From Phytophthora quininea (Eukaryota; Oomycota; Peronosporomycetes; Peronosporales; Peronosporaceae): a stretch of 64,000 nt of DNA. The stretch is taken from positions 186,001 through 250,000 of the forward strand of contig JAAVTG010000528.1 of NCBI GenBank assembly GCA_011947345.1, given 5' to 3'. Below the pieces are notes generated by a model that saw only the letters and a list, made by a program, of their open reading frames with translations, was not told where the DNA came from and did no database searches. The first letter of the stretch is position 1. Each line of letters begins with the position of its first letter. The position numbers were made by a program, and so were the translations under genes. This document shows, one piece after another, positions 31,154 to 41,151 of this stretch.

Positions 31154-32551
31154 TAATAATAAATTTGGCAAAAATGGAGGGCAGCTGTATTTGCACTAAA
31201 ATTGGGTTTTAGTGCCTTGTTAGATGCACTAGTGACGATGTCCGCTTTAATAGATTCTCAGGCTGAAATGACACGCTTTATCGTAGCCAAGCGCTTTTCT
31301 TTTACCGTTGTAGCAGTAGCGTTTTCAAACAGCCATAATGCCTTGATGTTTGCCTTTAGAGGCCCCACGATGCCAACATCTAAGGGCTGGCAAACTGAGG
31401 TAGCGTTTTTAGGCAATGGCTGTAGAATAGCACTAAGTTCCTCCGAAACTATCGCTTCAGATTCGCCCGACACATCGCACTCTAAGTTATCTACGAGTAG
31501 TAGAGCTGAGCGCGTAACGTGCTCCTGCAGAAGTGACCGTAGGTAAAGCTTCCACACGCGAGAGTCCATCCAGGCTTTTGTCTGCACGGTATACACGTGA
31601 CCTGAATAAAATCAAATAATGATTAGACTCACCATTGGGGTAGGTTGGCAATTCTTCCTCCTCGATGGTTCCGTTCGGCTCCCCACGCAAAATAAATAGC
31701 AGTGGGAGCTTGACACCATCGGCAAAAATAGTGCACACAGCAGTCAATCGAGCGAGTGCTTTTGTTGAGCCGTAATGGCTAACGACTTGCACTTTTCCGA
31801 CAATAATTTTCCCGGCGGTGCATCAACGTAAATACCGGTTTCATCACAGTTAAAAACCTGGCTAGTGGCATAGCTGATGTAGTTAGCCTGGAAAAACTTA
31901 GCAAAATTGTCTTGAACCTCTACCAAGTCCTCTAATTTTCCTGCATAAACGTGAAACGAAAATTACTCTGTTAGCTTGCAGTAGCATACAAATTCCAGCA
32001 TATTAATACCTTCAAACCGTGCGGAGTGCGCTGCACGAAGCTGTGCCGGTTCGCAAAACGTTGTAGCAACCTCAGGAGAGACTGGTACGCAGTGAACTGA
32101 TCCTTCTTTCATTCTGCGTAGCTGTTCAGCCATCCTGGATGCTCCTCGCGAATGTAGCCAGCCATTAACGAGGCTGTCAGCGGCCGAGACTCACAGCGTG
32201 CATCTTTCATAAAGACGTTAAATTCCACCCGAAATGGGATACTTTCGGGGCGCCCTGGCGCTTATGACATCGTCTTCTCGCTGCCTCTAAACGAAAACAT
32301 ATTATCCTTGCCCTTCTGCCACGAATTTATCGTCCACCGCGGAATCTGTTGCGATTTTGCAGCTTCGCGTTGGCTGAGCCCCTCGGTCGCTAAGAGGACA
32401 CGCCGTGTTTCTTTATTGTGTAGTGCATGCGGCGTTTTTTGGGTTTCGCGAACACCTCGTCAAGGAGGCCTGCGATGGCGATCTCCTCTGCCTCCTACAA
32501 TGCTGTAGCGAGCGGTGGGGGTTCCTGGGAGTCCTTGGCGGCTGCCTCCAT
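31154..32551 (-). pseudogene. Pogo-like (DDE_1) transposase, minus strand
   Basis: The start is at the ATG at 32551. The N-terminus has LATEGLSQREAAKSQQIPRW, a helix-turn-helix. The middle has LMAGYIREEHPGWL, and after an intron near 31940-32015 comes LEDLVEVQDNFAKFF. QVFNCDETGIYVDAPPGKLL has the first catalytic Asp, ALLLVDNLECDVSGES the second, and ATSVCQPLDVGIVGPLK the third. A very short GT..AG gap (31 bp near 31604-31634) fits an intron joining YPNG to HVYTVQTKAW. Stops (a TAG near 32493 and a TGA near 31258) and frame changes show decay. Known: the family uses TA target sites; none was verified. Confidence 0.7.
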
Positions 32552-33031
32552 TTTATCGAGTGGTTGGCGGAGACTTATTTTAGCGATTGAACGCTGCGAC
32601 GGGCGATTGGATTGGTTGATAGCGATATGTGCGCGCAATTCTATATCACATGCACCCTTTTACGTTTGTTTTCCTGTCAGTTGCATTCTGTCCGTCGCTG
32701 TACTGTATCACATCGTCGTGGCCGCGCAGGAGGACTCTATCATCGTCGTTATCGCACTATCTGGTCAAGCCGCGGTAGAGCTGAACGATTTTCTATGCGA
32801 GAGTTGGTTTACCAACAACTTGCTATATTACCGAGCGTTTATTGGGGTCCAGTTCACTAATATTGCTCCTGCGCTTTATTTCTTGACGTCCGTGAGTGGT
32901 CATCGCGAAACTGCGGGTGCAATGGGATGAACAAAAACCGACAACGCTGGTAAAACGATATTGTTTGCTTCCGACGTGATAAACAAGGTTGGGGATCCAG
33001 GCTCGCGACTTGTTGGGGCTACTGTGGTCGA

Positions 33032-34061
33032 ATGCTGCGAAACACAAACACGAAGCGCCTCAAGGCTGTCCGGAGCGGCGACGGAACAGCCAAAGCGCAG
33101 GCTAAACAGGCTGGTGTGCATAGAACCACCCTGTGGAGGTGGAGAAAAGCTGAAAAAGGCTCGAAACGTGTTCCAAACAAGCACTACATAGAACCCTCCG
33201 CGCGGGCAGCTATCTACGTTAAAAATCCGCGTCTAGAGAAACGGTAAGTTCTGCGAGTTTAGAATTTTACTGTGATACTAATAATTTTTCTTTTAAGTTT
33301 TTAGATTGGATTGTAGATATGCGTAGAAATCGCTACCTGTGCGTGTCAATGGAGTGCTTACTCTTGATACTAGCTCGCTTTGCTAGTGTTTGCTGGAGTC
33401 CCTGGTGGCCCTGTGTCGCAAGAAGTGTGGAACCCTGCGTTCGGCGACGCTCGCATCGACCACACAGTCCAGGAAAAAGCATGGTGCAACGAGACTGTGA
33501 TGCATGAATGGATTAAAAGAGTACGAAAAACTATTGGTTTATTGAAAACAAATGAATTATTGTTTATCGATTTTGCTGGGACTGGGAGCCAACTATTACT
33601 GGATGTCGGCTGCTCCTACTGGACAGTTTAAAGTCCACAAGATGGACTCTGTCCACGCTGCAGTAGAGGAGCAGTGTACACAGGTAGAATTCGTTCCCCA
33701 GGCATCACTGGCCTTTGTCAGCCCATGGACGTCGCCGTCATGAAGCCATTTAAAGATGCCGTAAGGTAAGTGCCTGCTAACGTTATCATGAGTCAAAACG
33801 TTTTGAAAATAATGTGTGATAATTATTTACAGACGTTTTCATCTAGCGAATCATATGAAAAACCCATTTCCTTCTTCTTCAACCGAAAAAGAGCGGTGCT
33901 TTCGCATATTGTGGTCGAGGCTTGGGAAAAAGTGCCACGTGAAACTATAATTCGTGGTTTCGTCAAAGCCGGCATAGTGCCTACCAGACCTCGCGACGGT
34001 GCGGGTCTTTTCGCGTCCCCGAGGTGTTTGAGGACGCACCAATAGTTGAAGATACCGAGTG
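33032..34061 (+). pseudogene. Pogo-like (DDE_1) transposase, plus strand, heavily decayed
   Basis: The frame opens with a helix-turn-helix-like region (AKAQAKQAGVHRTTLWRWRK). The part before 33380 that should hold the first catalytic Asp is missing or scrambled. Then come VQEKAWCNETVMHEWIKRV, LLLD, FKVHKMDSVHAAVEEQC, and ITGLCQPMDVAVMKPFKDAV in a shifted frame near 33700-33765. An intron fits at 33766-33832, followed by LSHIVVEAWEKVPRETI. It runs opposite to the pogo-like gene at 31154-32551, and the sequences differ, so the two are not a simple inverted repeat. Confidence 0.6.
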
Positions 34062-34309
34062 ACTAGATTAGTAAAAAAATACAAAAGAAGGGGTGATTTC
34101 CCTACAGAAGTTCGTTGTGTGCCCTTTTCCTGTCCTATAACTTGAGTTTTTACGGAGTTGCATTCAATCCGAGCATTGCATTCAAAGCGAATGTTACGGT
34201 AATCTGGCTGAAGCGATATCCAAAAGGAGCTCCAGCATTTTGGATGCACCGGGTTGTGTTTGTAACTCAAACGATTCTTGTAGGAGCACAACTGTAGGAG
34301 CGTATGATA
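34062..34309. other. Short spacer without recognisable feature
   Basis: There is no credible ORF or repeat here. The diverged edge of duplication copy B begins near 34310. Confidence 0.3.
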
Positions 34310-34404
34310 GGTTCCAGGGATGTGAATGGCCAAGTTTATGCTTTGGCACTGCTTTCTTGCTGAGCGACCAAGTTTACTGAGAACGTCGGATCATTTTACT
34401 GGCT

Positions 34405-34985
34405 TTGCCGATCGATCACTAGCTTGTAATTCACCACTAAACGCCGATGCGTCCGTTTCGGTGGCACTTGCCGTTCTCGTCGCAATCACATCGGCGGCGC
34501 TGTCCGTCCCAAGCAAGGCAGGCGAGAGCATCCCAAACAACGTTTTGAGGCGCCGAGCATCTTCAAATCTGTTACCACCACTAACAATGAAGAGCGGACA
34601 GGTTTTGAAGGTCTTCACGCTTTTGTTTTGAAGCTGAATACGAGGCGTGGCTCAACCTTGACACACGGGAGCCACTCCACAAACGGTACTCGACAGGCTG
34701 GAGACTTTAGGGGGTACAGCTCGACGAGAAGTCGATGCTGTCGTGGTTCAAGTACGTGCTCAAGTACACTGCGGCCAAAGGCCAAGACAACTTGGCTGCC
34801 TCGGACAGCACCATTTCAGGGCCATGACGGAGAAATTACCCGAGACCGAAATCCCGCTTCTGCTGGTCGCCATGATGAAGGACCCCAAGCTTACGGAACT
34901 CTACAAGGGGCTGAACGACCTGTTGCTTCTCATCGAAGATAGGCTTTCGAGCGTCTTCAATTATTCTGCCAGAAACGTCATGTAG
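34405..34985 (+). pseudogene. RxLR-WY type effector remnant, copy B
   Basis: Nearly identical to 12640-13216. It has the same signal-peptide-like stretch (SVALAVLVAITSAALSV), the same NVLR in place of RxLR, the same out-of-frame EER and WY-like segment, and the same late frame with LTELYKGLNDLL. The ATG near the signal peptide (34446) is again out of frame. The shared breaks show that decay began before the duplication. A few substitutions distinguish the copies. Confidence 0.6.
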
Positions 34986-35196
34986 CTTTGCCAGAACCGA
35001 TAGGCGGGGAGGTTTCAGAAGCTCGGCCCGACTTTTGCCTGTGGTCATCACGCGCAAATCTCTTGGACACGCTCGGCGCAGCACTGTTATAAAATAACTT
35101 AGGAACGCCATTCACTTCTAGAAAACAACACCACGTACTCCCAATCTGCTGAACTCGTTCAAGATGCACTACCAATTCCTCCACTAACGAGCTCCA

Positions 35197-35445
35197 ATGC
35201 AGCGATTCAGTTGTGATAAGCTTGGTACAGAAATTCGGCTTTACTACTCCAGAACCCCTCGCTTTGCCTTTTGCCCACCACCAGCCAGCTTTGAGAACGA
35301 CGAACCAACTGAACAAGCTGAGGCATTCGTCACTGGAAGGCGATCACTACGTCTCCAAGCAAAAGCCACCGCCACTAACGACACTGAAGAAAGAGGGTCC
35401 CTCACCACAACTGCGTTTAGACTAAAACTCAAACGTCAGACGAAA
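35197..35445 (+). pseudogene. Second RxLR-dEER-like fragment, copy B, cut by the Gypsy LTR
   Basis: It matches 13428-13676, with GRRSLRLQAKATATNDTEERG. The last few codons before the stop now come from the Gypsy LTR. No signal peptide is seen upstream. Confidence 0.4.
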
Positions 35446-35748
35446 TGTAGTGTCTGCAGGTGATTGAAGACACGCAGGGGGAGTCGGCGGAGCTCCCAGG
35501 AAGATGGCCGAAGTCTATTTGGTAAATTGACAAGTGATCTACTCTCTGCTGGAGCCCGGCTTGGGGTCCAGTTGTGCTTGGTTGGCTGGCGTTCCAGTCA
35601 ACACGGTTGTCGTTATCGTCAACACGGCTCTCGTGAGTGTCAACACGTTTGGCGTTATTGCAGTGAACCTAGGACTCGTTATGCACGAGACCAGCAGCTT
35701 GGCAGCGCTGCCGCTAGCTTGGCATGGCTGGGTACGCCTCGCACTACA
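35446..35748 (-). repeat. Left LTR (3' LTR of the element)
   Basis: 303 bp, TGTAGTG to CACTACA. It contains short direct repeats starting GTCAACACG. A purine-rich tract precedes it on the minus strand (GGCTTGGGGAGGCAG). Confidence 0.9.
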
Positions 35749-36042
35749 CTGCCTCCCCAAGCCTTGCCCAGGTAGTGGCAGCCTGACGGATCCTTTATGA
35801 AACCTAAGTCAGTTGTAGTAATGGTCCGACGCACCCATGTCCCGGCTGTAACACTGGTGTTACAGGTTCAACGCGTTGAAGTTGGATTGTATCCAATTTT
35901 ATTGAAGTCAATACTGAATAGTTTTCCTTGGGAAAACCACAGATGCTTTTGTATCTGTCTCTACTACATGGTAGTAAATAGGCAGTTGGATTTTGCAAAC
36001 AAATGTTGATTGCGGCAAAACTACCAAGACATTTTTATTGAA
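35749..36042. other. Gypsy 3' untranslated region with perfect palindromes
   Basis: No ORF is seen. CTGTAACAC and GTGTTACAG (35846-35865, 2-bp gap) and TCAACGCGTTGA (35868-35879) are perfect palindromes. A further GTTTTCC/GGAAAAC stem is near 35920. Confidence 0.45.
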
Positions 36043-36580
36043 ATTTGGAACAGTAATTCTCCCAGTACTTGCGTATCTTCGCATACTGCTTTTGGATGTA
36101 CTGATCTAGTAGAACCTTGACTTCTTTGGCTAGGGAAGTCAGCGGTTCCCACGAGTCTTTACAGACTCTAGGCCTTTCCAGCCTACTAGAATCTCATAGT
36201 CTTTGATAGAGTTGCTCCATCGGTGCTTTTTCAGCTCTGAGATGGATAGGATGATGCCCTGGGCAGCCACATGCTCGAGGATCTCCTCGGTCACGTCCAA
36301 ACTACTGTCCTTGTAGAACTTTAGACGTGACGGGTGGACATCTAGCGTATCTCCAGTGACGAGATGGCTCACTCGGAACGAGTGAGGGTCCGCACGAACC
36401 ACTTTGTATGGTCCTTGCCAGGTTACGAGCAACTTGTTGCCCTTCTTGTCGTCCACCCGAGAACGGAGGACGTAGTCCCCACCTCAAAGTTCACCGTGTT
36501 CTCTCCCCGCTCCTTTTTCTTGTTCAGGAGACGCTGCTTGAGTCGCTGGTCAGCTACGGGTTGATGCATTGCCCGCAAGT
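36043..36580 (-). pseudogene. Gypsy integrase C-terminus and chromodomain
   Basis: Minus-strand pieces read ADQRLKQRLLNKKKERGEN, then KKGNKLLVTWQGPYKVV (36456 onward), HPSRLKFYKD, and the chromodomain core YEILVGWKGLES. After a one-base frame change near 36160 comes DSWEPLTSLAKEV to a stop near 36043. Known: the chromodomain guides integration to marked chromatin. The stop of the main pol frame at 36583 and the frame changes separate this part from pol. Confidence 0.7.
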
Positions 36581-36582
36581 TG

Positions 36583-39070
36583 TCACGCAACGTGGTCAAA
36601 TGCTTGGAGATAGCTGCTGAAATAGTCGGCAGCTTCACCAAAGTCTTTGCTAGCGTCGTAAAACTCAGCGAGTGGCGAGGGACACGGGAGCCCAGTGAAC
36701 AATTCTGATGGAGCCCGGTTGCCAAGTGATGGCACGGCTGTGTGGTTGATGCTGGACTGCACCATTGGGATGAAGTACACCCAGTCTTTGGTTGAGATTT
36801 TGTAGTCTAGGATCATGGCACGGAGAACTTGCAAGACATCGCGGTTCACGCGCTCTACAGACCCGTTGATCCATGGGCTATAGGCGATGTTGAAGTTCTG
36901 ATGCGTCTTGAGCCTTCGTGATAGCTCCGCAACCACCTCGTTCTTGAAATGGCTACCGTTGTCGCTCACCCACACAGGAGGCACTCCGAAGCGACTGTGC
37001 CAGTCCAAGATGGCCGCCGTTGCTACGGAACTGTCCGCAGCGTCACAGACGACCAGCTCAGTGAAATGCGTCGCATGGTCCTTCAGGACGAGCAGGTACT
37101 TGTTATCTCCGAATGACTCTCCCAAGAAGAGAAAATCCCAATGCAGCACGCCGTTTCGCTCGTCGCAGTCGATCGTCTCGCTCCATGGTCTGCGGATGAT
37201 CTTAGGGCCCTTCACATGCGGGCACAGCATGCACGCAGACGTGAACGTGTGGACGGCGCGATGCAGGTCAGCAATGTGGAAAAGTGTTCGAAGGTGGTTT
37301 ACCATCGCTTGCTCTCCGCGGTGGCCTTGTGCACCGCAGTGTGCAATGACACATAGGCGACGGATTAAGTTTGAGCACGCGCGCGGAATCCACAAGAGTT
37401 TGTTCACTCGCAGAGCACCGTCAGGTCCCTTTTCAGCTCCTGCTGGCGGCTGCTGCTTTTGCTGTTCCGCCACGATTTCGTCCAGCGATGGCCAGACGAA
37501 TCCTTCGTCATCGAGCGGCCGCAGAACCGTTGGCGTACTCGCCTTGGTGGTCGTCTTCTTTGCTTTTGCCGATTGTCGGGTGAACCTCTTCAACTTGACT
37601 GTAGTTGTTTGTTGACTAGCCCATCGTGACAACATGTCAGCCCACACATTCGAAGCTCCATCAACATGCTCGATCACGTAGCGATATGACATCAGCTTCA
37701 ATGCCCATCGTAACAACTTGCCACGAATGTGTTTCTTGACGCTCGTATGCGGGGCGAAAACATGGATCAGGTTACGATGGTCACAGAACAACCGAAAGGC
37801 ACGAGCTCGCAGCAGCAAGTAGTCGAGCTTTTCGCAGGCCAGCACGATCGGGTACGCCTCCTTTTCAATTACCGTCCAATTGAGCTGCGCTCCACGAAAT
37901 GTGCCGCTCACGCATGTCAAGAGGCGATGCTGCTGCGTTGTCACGTCAACCTTGGGGTCGAAGTCTACGACTTGGGTAACAACGACGGCAAACCCTGCAT
38001 CGGATGCGTCCGAGAACAGGCAGGTCGTCGCCGTGTCATCAGGGAGGGCTAGCGTAGCTGATGTTGATAGCAATTCTTTTGCTCGGTCGTAAGCCGCCTT
38101 CTCTTCGTCCGACAGCTCGATAGCGATACCGCTTGCGACGCGCTTCGTGCGTTTTCCGCTGCTAAGAGCATGGTCTAACCGCTGCTGTAGCGGATCCACA
38201 GCTCGTGCGTAGTCTACGATAGACTCGCGCATCCAGTTGGATGCACAAAGGAACTGCTGGAGTTGTCCAGTCGTCGTTGGATATGGCATTGACCGTAGGG
38301 TGTCAATCCGGTTCGGATCGTGGGAGACACCGGCCCTGGAAATGACGCGTCCACACCACTTCACTTCTTGCTGATAAATGCTGCTCTTTTTCGCGCTGAG
38401 TTTGAGTCCATACTTGTCGACCAGGTCGAGAAACTTCTCCAGCTTTTCTACGTAGGTGTCTATATCGTCGGCAAACAGCAGCAAGTCGTCGTTCCAAATG
38501 ACAACAAACTCGTAAAGTAGCGGTTCAAAACAGCGCTCCATTGTTTGCTGGAAATGCACTGCGGCGTCGCAGCATCCTTGGGGAACACGCTTCGGCGTGT
38601 AGATCTTCGCGTCAGTGATGTAGGACATCAGTTCTTGGCTGTGGATATGCAACGGCAGTTGCCAGAATCCTTTAAGCAAGTCGAACAGGCCATAGTGACT
38701 TTTTCCTTTCGTGCACTCCAAGAGTGTCGTCATGTGCGGCATAGTGCTTATAAGAGCCTCGACTAAGTCATTGACGAGGCGGTAGTCGCAGGTCTGTCGG
38801 TACTCGTCATTGCTCACACCAGCCTTGCGGACAGGAAGTACTGGACTTGCCCATCTGCTGCCTGGGTTTTCGTATACCCAGCCCAGCTCCACAAGCTTGG
38901 TGTTAAATTCCTTGAGGAACGTGCGCACAGCCGGTGCGTATTGCCTCGGCCTACACTTAACGGCGGAGGCACCAGTCTTAAGACGGATTCGCAGCAGCTC
39001 GACTTTGGCGGGTGGATCATTTCCCAGTTCCAGACGCCACACATTGTGCTTGAGAACAATGCCCGAAGCT
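36583..39070 (-). CDS. Gypsy pol: reverse transcriptase, RNase H, integrase
   Basis: A long frame of 819 codons runs from 39042. RT motifs are WASPVLPVRKAG, YGLFDLLKGFWQLPLH, RVPQGCCDAAVHFQQ and FVVIWNDDLLLFADD, with WNDD instead of the usual Y-x-DD. RNase H shows CLFSDASDAGFAV, EKEAYPIV and DHRNLI. The integrase zinc finger has HCGAQGHRG..CMLCPH. Its core has WDFLFLGES, VSDNGSHFKN and SPWINGSVERVNRD, giving the D, D and E. The protease frame runs into it at a C-run frameshift near 39085. The frame is intact across all catalytic parts, so the element is fairly young. Confidence 0.85.
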
Positions 39071-39076
39071 TCGACT

Positions 39077-39568
39077 CTAAACGGTGGGGGAAACCATTTT
39101 TAAAGCCGCTTGCACCAGCTTTTCGATCGCGTGACGCAAATCTTTGTCGGTAGTGACTGGCCCAGAGCCGGGCAGCTTCACGTCGAGATCGACTAGGTCG
39201 TCTTCATCTTCGTCAACACGCTCTGCTAGCTGCTCGAGTTGGCGATCGATATCTATACCGAGTTGCTTCAGAATGTCTTGCCCGAGGATGAATTCCGGTT
39301 CGTCATCGTCGATGATGAGGCACTCGACAAGTTTGTGCAAAGCAACGGGACCAGCGGCTGTGTTTAGCAGCACTCGCAGATGCACTGCATCCGTGCAACG
39401 GATCTCGTGCTTTGCTACCGTGACACTTATGATCGGTGAGTCCAAACGGACAACCACCAACGTCGGGTCAAGTTGAAGCAGTTCGTCCACATGCTGTCGA
39501 CTAATTGCTGTCCGATCGGCACCGGTATCGGCACAGAAAGGCAGCTTCAGGACGTCATTGAGCGTCAC
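39077..39568 (-). CDS. Gypsy aspartic protease
   Basis: The 163-codon frame has LPFCADTGADRTAIS, the DTG active site of retropepsins, and EFILGQDILKQLGIDID, the I-L-G motif near the end of the domain. An acidic linker follows. The frame ends just before pol, with a one-base shift in a run of C (near 39085) that would fuse it to the RT frame. It is expected to cut the Gag-Pol polyprotein inside particles. Confidence 0.8.
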   Translation of the reverse strand: MTLNDVLKLPFCADTGADRTAISRQHVDELLQLDPTLVVVRLDSPIISVTVAKHEIRCTDAVHLRVLLNTAAGPVALHKLVECLIIDDDEPEFILGQDILKQLGIDIDRQLEQLAERVDEDEDDLVDLDVKLPGSGPVTTDKDLRHAIEKLVQAALKMVSPTV

Positions 39569-39571
39569 AGT

Positions 39572-40668
39572 CTATTCATCCGTGGGCATGCACTCGCGGA
39601 GTCGCTTGAGACGCGCGCCGTCTTTCTTGCCATTGTTATTCTCCTGCGCCCGCAGCTTGCGGCGGATTTCAACCTTCTCGTCAGCTGTTGCCTTGGTACA
39701 CTCGGATAACCAATGCATCTCTTCACAGTGCGGGCATGGTGTCGGAGGCAGCTTCGATCGGTCGACGACCGGCTTTGCAGACTTCTCTGCGCTCACCGTA
39801 CGTGTACCAGGTGCGGGTGCATTTTCTTGGCCGCTTTGTTCGGCCTTGGTGATGGCTGAGTCTTGCCTTCCCCGTCGCCGCGCTCGCGCTTGTCGCGCTT
39901 TTGGCGCTGAAAGACTTTCTCGTGCTCAAGAGCTTTCTCCATGATCAAATCGTGGAGGACGACGAGGTCGTCCTCCGCTCGGCGGACTTGAAAACGCACG
40001 GATCGCTCGACGTCTTCGCGTAGAGCTTGGGGCTCTAGCGAGGCGACCAAGATTCGACATAGCTGATTCTTACCGCTGTCATCTTCAAAGAAAACGCGCC
40101 ATCCGTTGTCGTCGATCGTGTCGTGACAGGTCTTGAAGTACTGGATCACTCGCTCGCTGACATCCGATTCTTTCAAGTTCATTCGCAACTTGGACCTCAT
40201 CTCGAAGTCGATGTCGGGTACGTTGTTGTTTTTTACGCTTGCGATAATCTTGTCGATCTCTGCCAGGATGTGGTCGTCCGTGACGTCGGCGATAGGAATA
40301 TGCCAACGGAGACGGCACCACAGACCGAGAAGTCCTTGGTCGAACGACGACTTCACTGGCACGAGCACATCCTTGGCGCCGTCCTTTGCTCTGGCCTTGA
40401 CGGTCTCATCGTATTCGCGACGAGCTTTGCGCCATTGGACCAACGCAGCGTGCGAAGTACTCGAGATTCGCGGCGGCAAAAGAGGCGTGAACAGCGGTGT
40501 CGAAGTGACCACGTCTCCCGGTACACTTGCACTTGAACGAGCTTGGCGTGCACCACCGGGTGGCGAGCTCGCTGAGCCACTGCCGGTATCACTGGCTGGC
40601 ACGGTCGATCGGGCACTCCGTTGAGCACCAGAAGCAGCATTCGTCTTGCCCGAACGCGTAGTAGTCAT
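39572..40668 (-). CDS. Gypsy gag with zinc knuckle
   Basis: The ATG at 40668 (MTTTRSGKTN) is chosen because the open frame upstream lies in the LTR. A Ser/Pro-rich N-terminus leads to a helical capsid-like region (WRKARREYDETVKARAKDG, LLGLWCRLRWHIPIADV). The first frame ends at 39793. The next, overlapping by 4 bp in another phase (39796-39572), carries CPHCEEMHWLSEC, a CCHC zinc knuckle. Gag forms the particle and binds the RNA. The phase change may be a programmed shift or a mutation. Confidence 0.75.
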
Positions 40669-40701
40669 GTCTTGAGTGCAGTTTACTGCTAAAGAATTCT
40701 T

Positions 40702-40938
40702 TGTAGTGTCTGCAGGTGATTGAAGACACGCAGGGGAGTCGGCGGAGCTCCCAGGAAGATGGCCGAAGTCTATTTGGTAAATTGACAAGTGATCTACTCT
40801 CTGCTGGAGCCCGGCTTGGGGTCCAGTTGTGCTTGGTTGGCTGGCGTTCCAGTCAACACGGTTGTCGTTATTGTCAACACGGTTGTTGTTATCATCAACA
40901 CGGCTCTCGTGAGTGTCAACACGTTTGGCGTTATTGCA
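40702..40938 (-). repeat. Right LTR (5' LTR), first part
   Basis: TGTAGTG at 40702 matches the left LTR. It has one extra unit of about 24 bp (GTCAACACGGTTGTTGTTAT type) compared with the left LTR. It is interrupted at 40938 by the LINE. Confidence 0.9.
40919..40938. repeat. Left target-site duplication of the LINE
   Basis: ACACGTTTGGCGTTATTGCA, repeated at 50342-50362 with one extra G. Confidence 0.85.
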
Positions 40939-41151
40939 CTTTCAAATCAGCGGCGGATCGAGCACATCGACCAGCCGCCAGAGCATCCTCCGCGGGAGCG
41001 ACCAAGTGGTGTTTGAAAGTGCACCACACAAAGCCTCGATCAAACTCAAGGGACTCTAAAGGAAGCCGATCCTGAAGGTAAAACACTTGCCCAAAGTATA
41101 CGGACCTCTATTGGAGCTACCAGGCCTCAAGCCCCCACGGAACGGGGAAAC

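Larger units (their letters stand above)
34310..35445. repeat. Segmental duplication, copy B, first part
   Basis: The part corresponds to 12530-13672 of copy A. It ends at CAGACGAAA, where the Gypsy LTR begins; copy A reads on as CAGACGAAGACG. Confidence 0.85.

Noticed and set aside
36908..37615. 235-codon plus-strand ORF
   Set aside because: Antisense to the integrase and RNase H part of the Gypsy pol frame.
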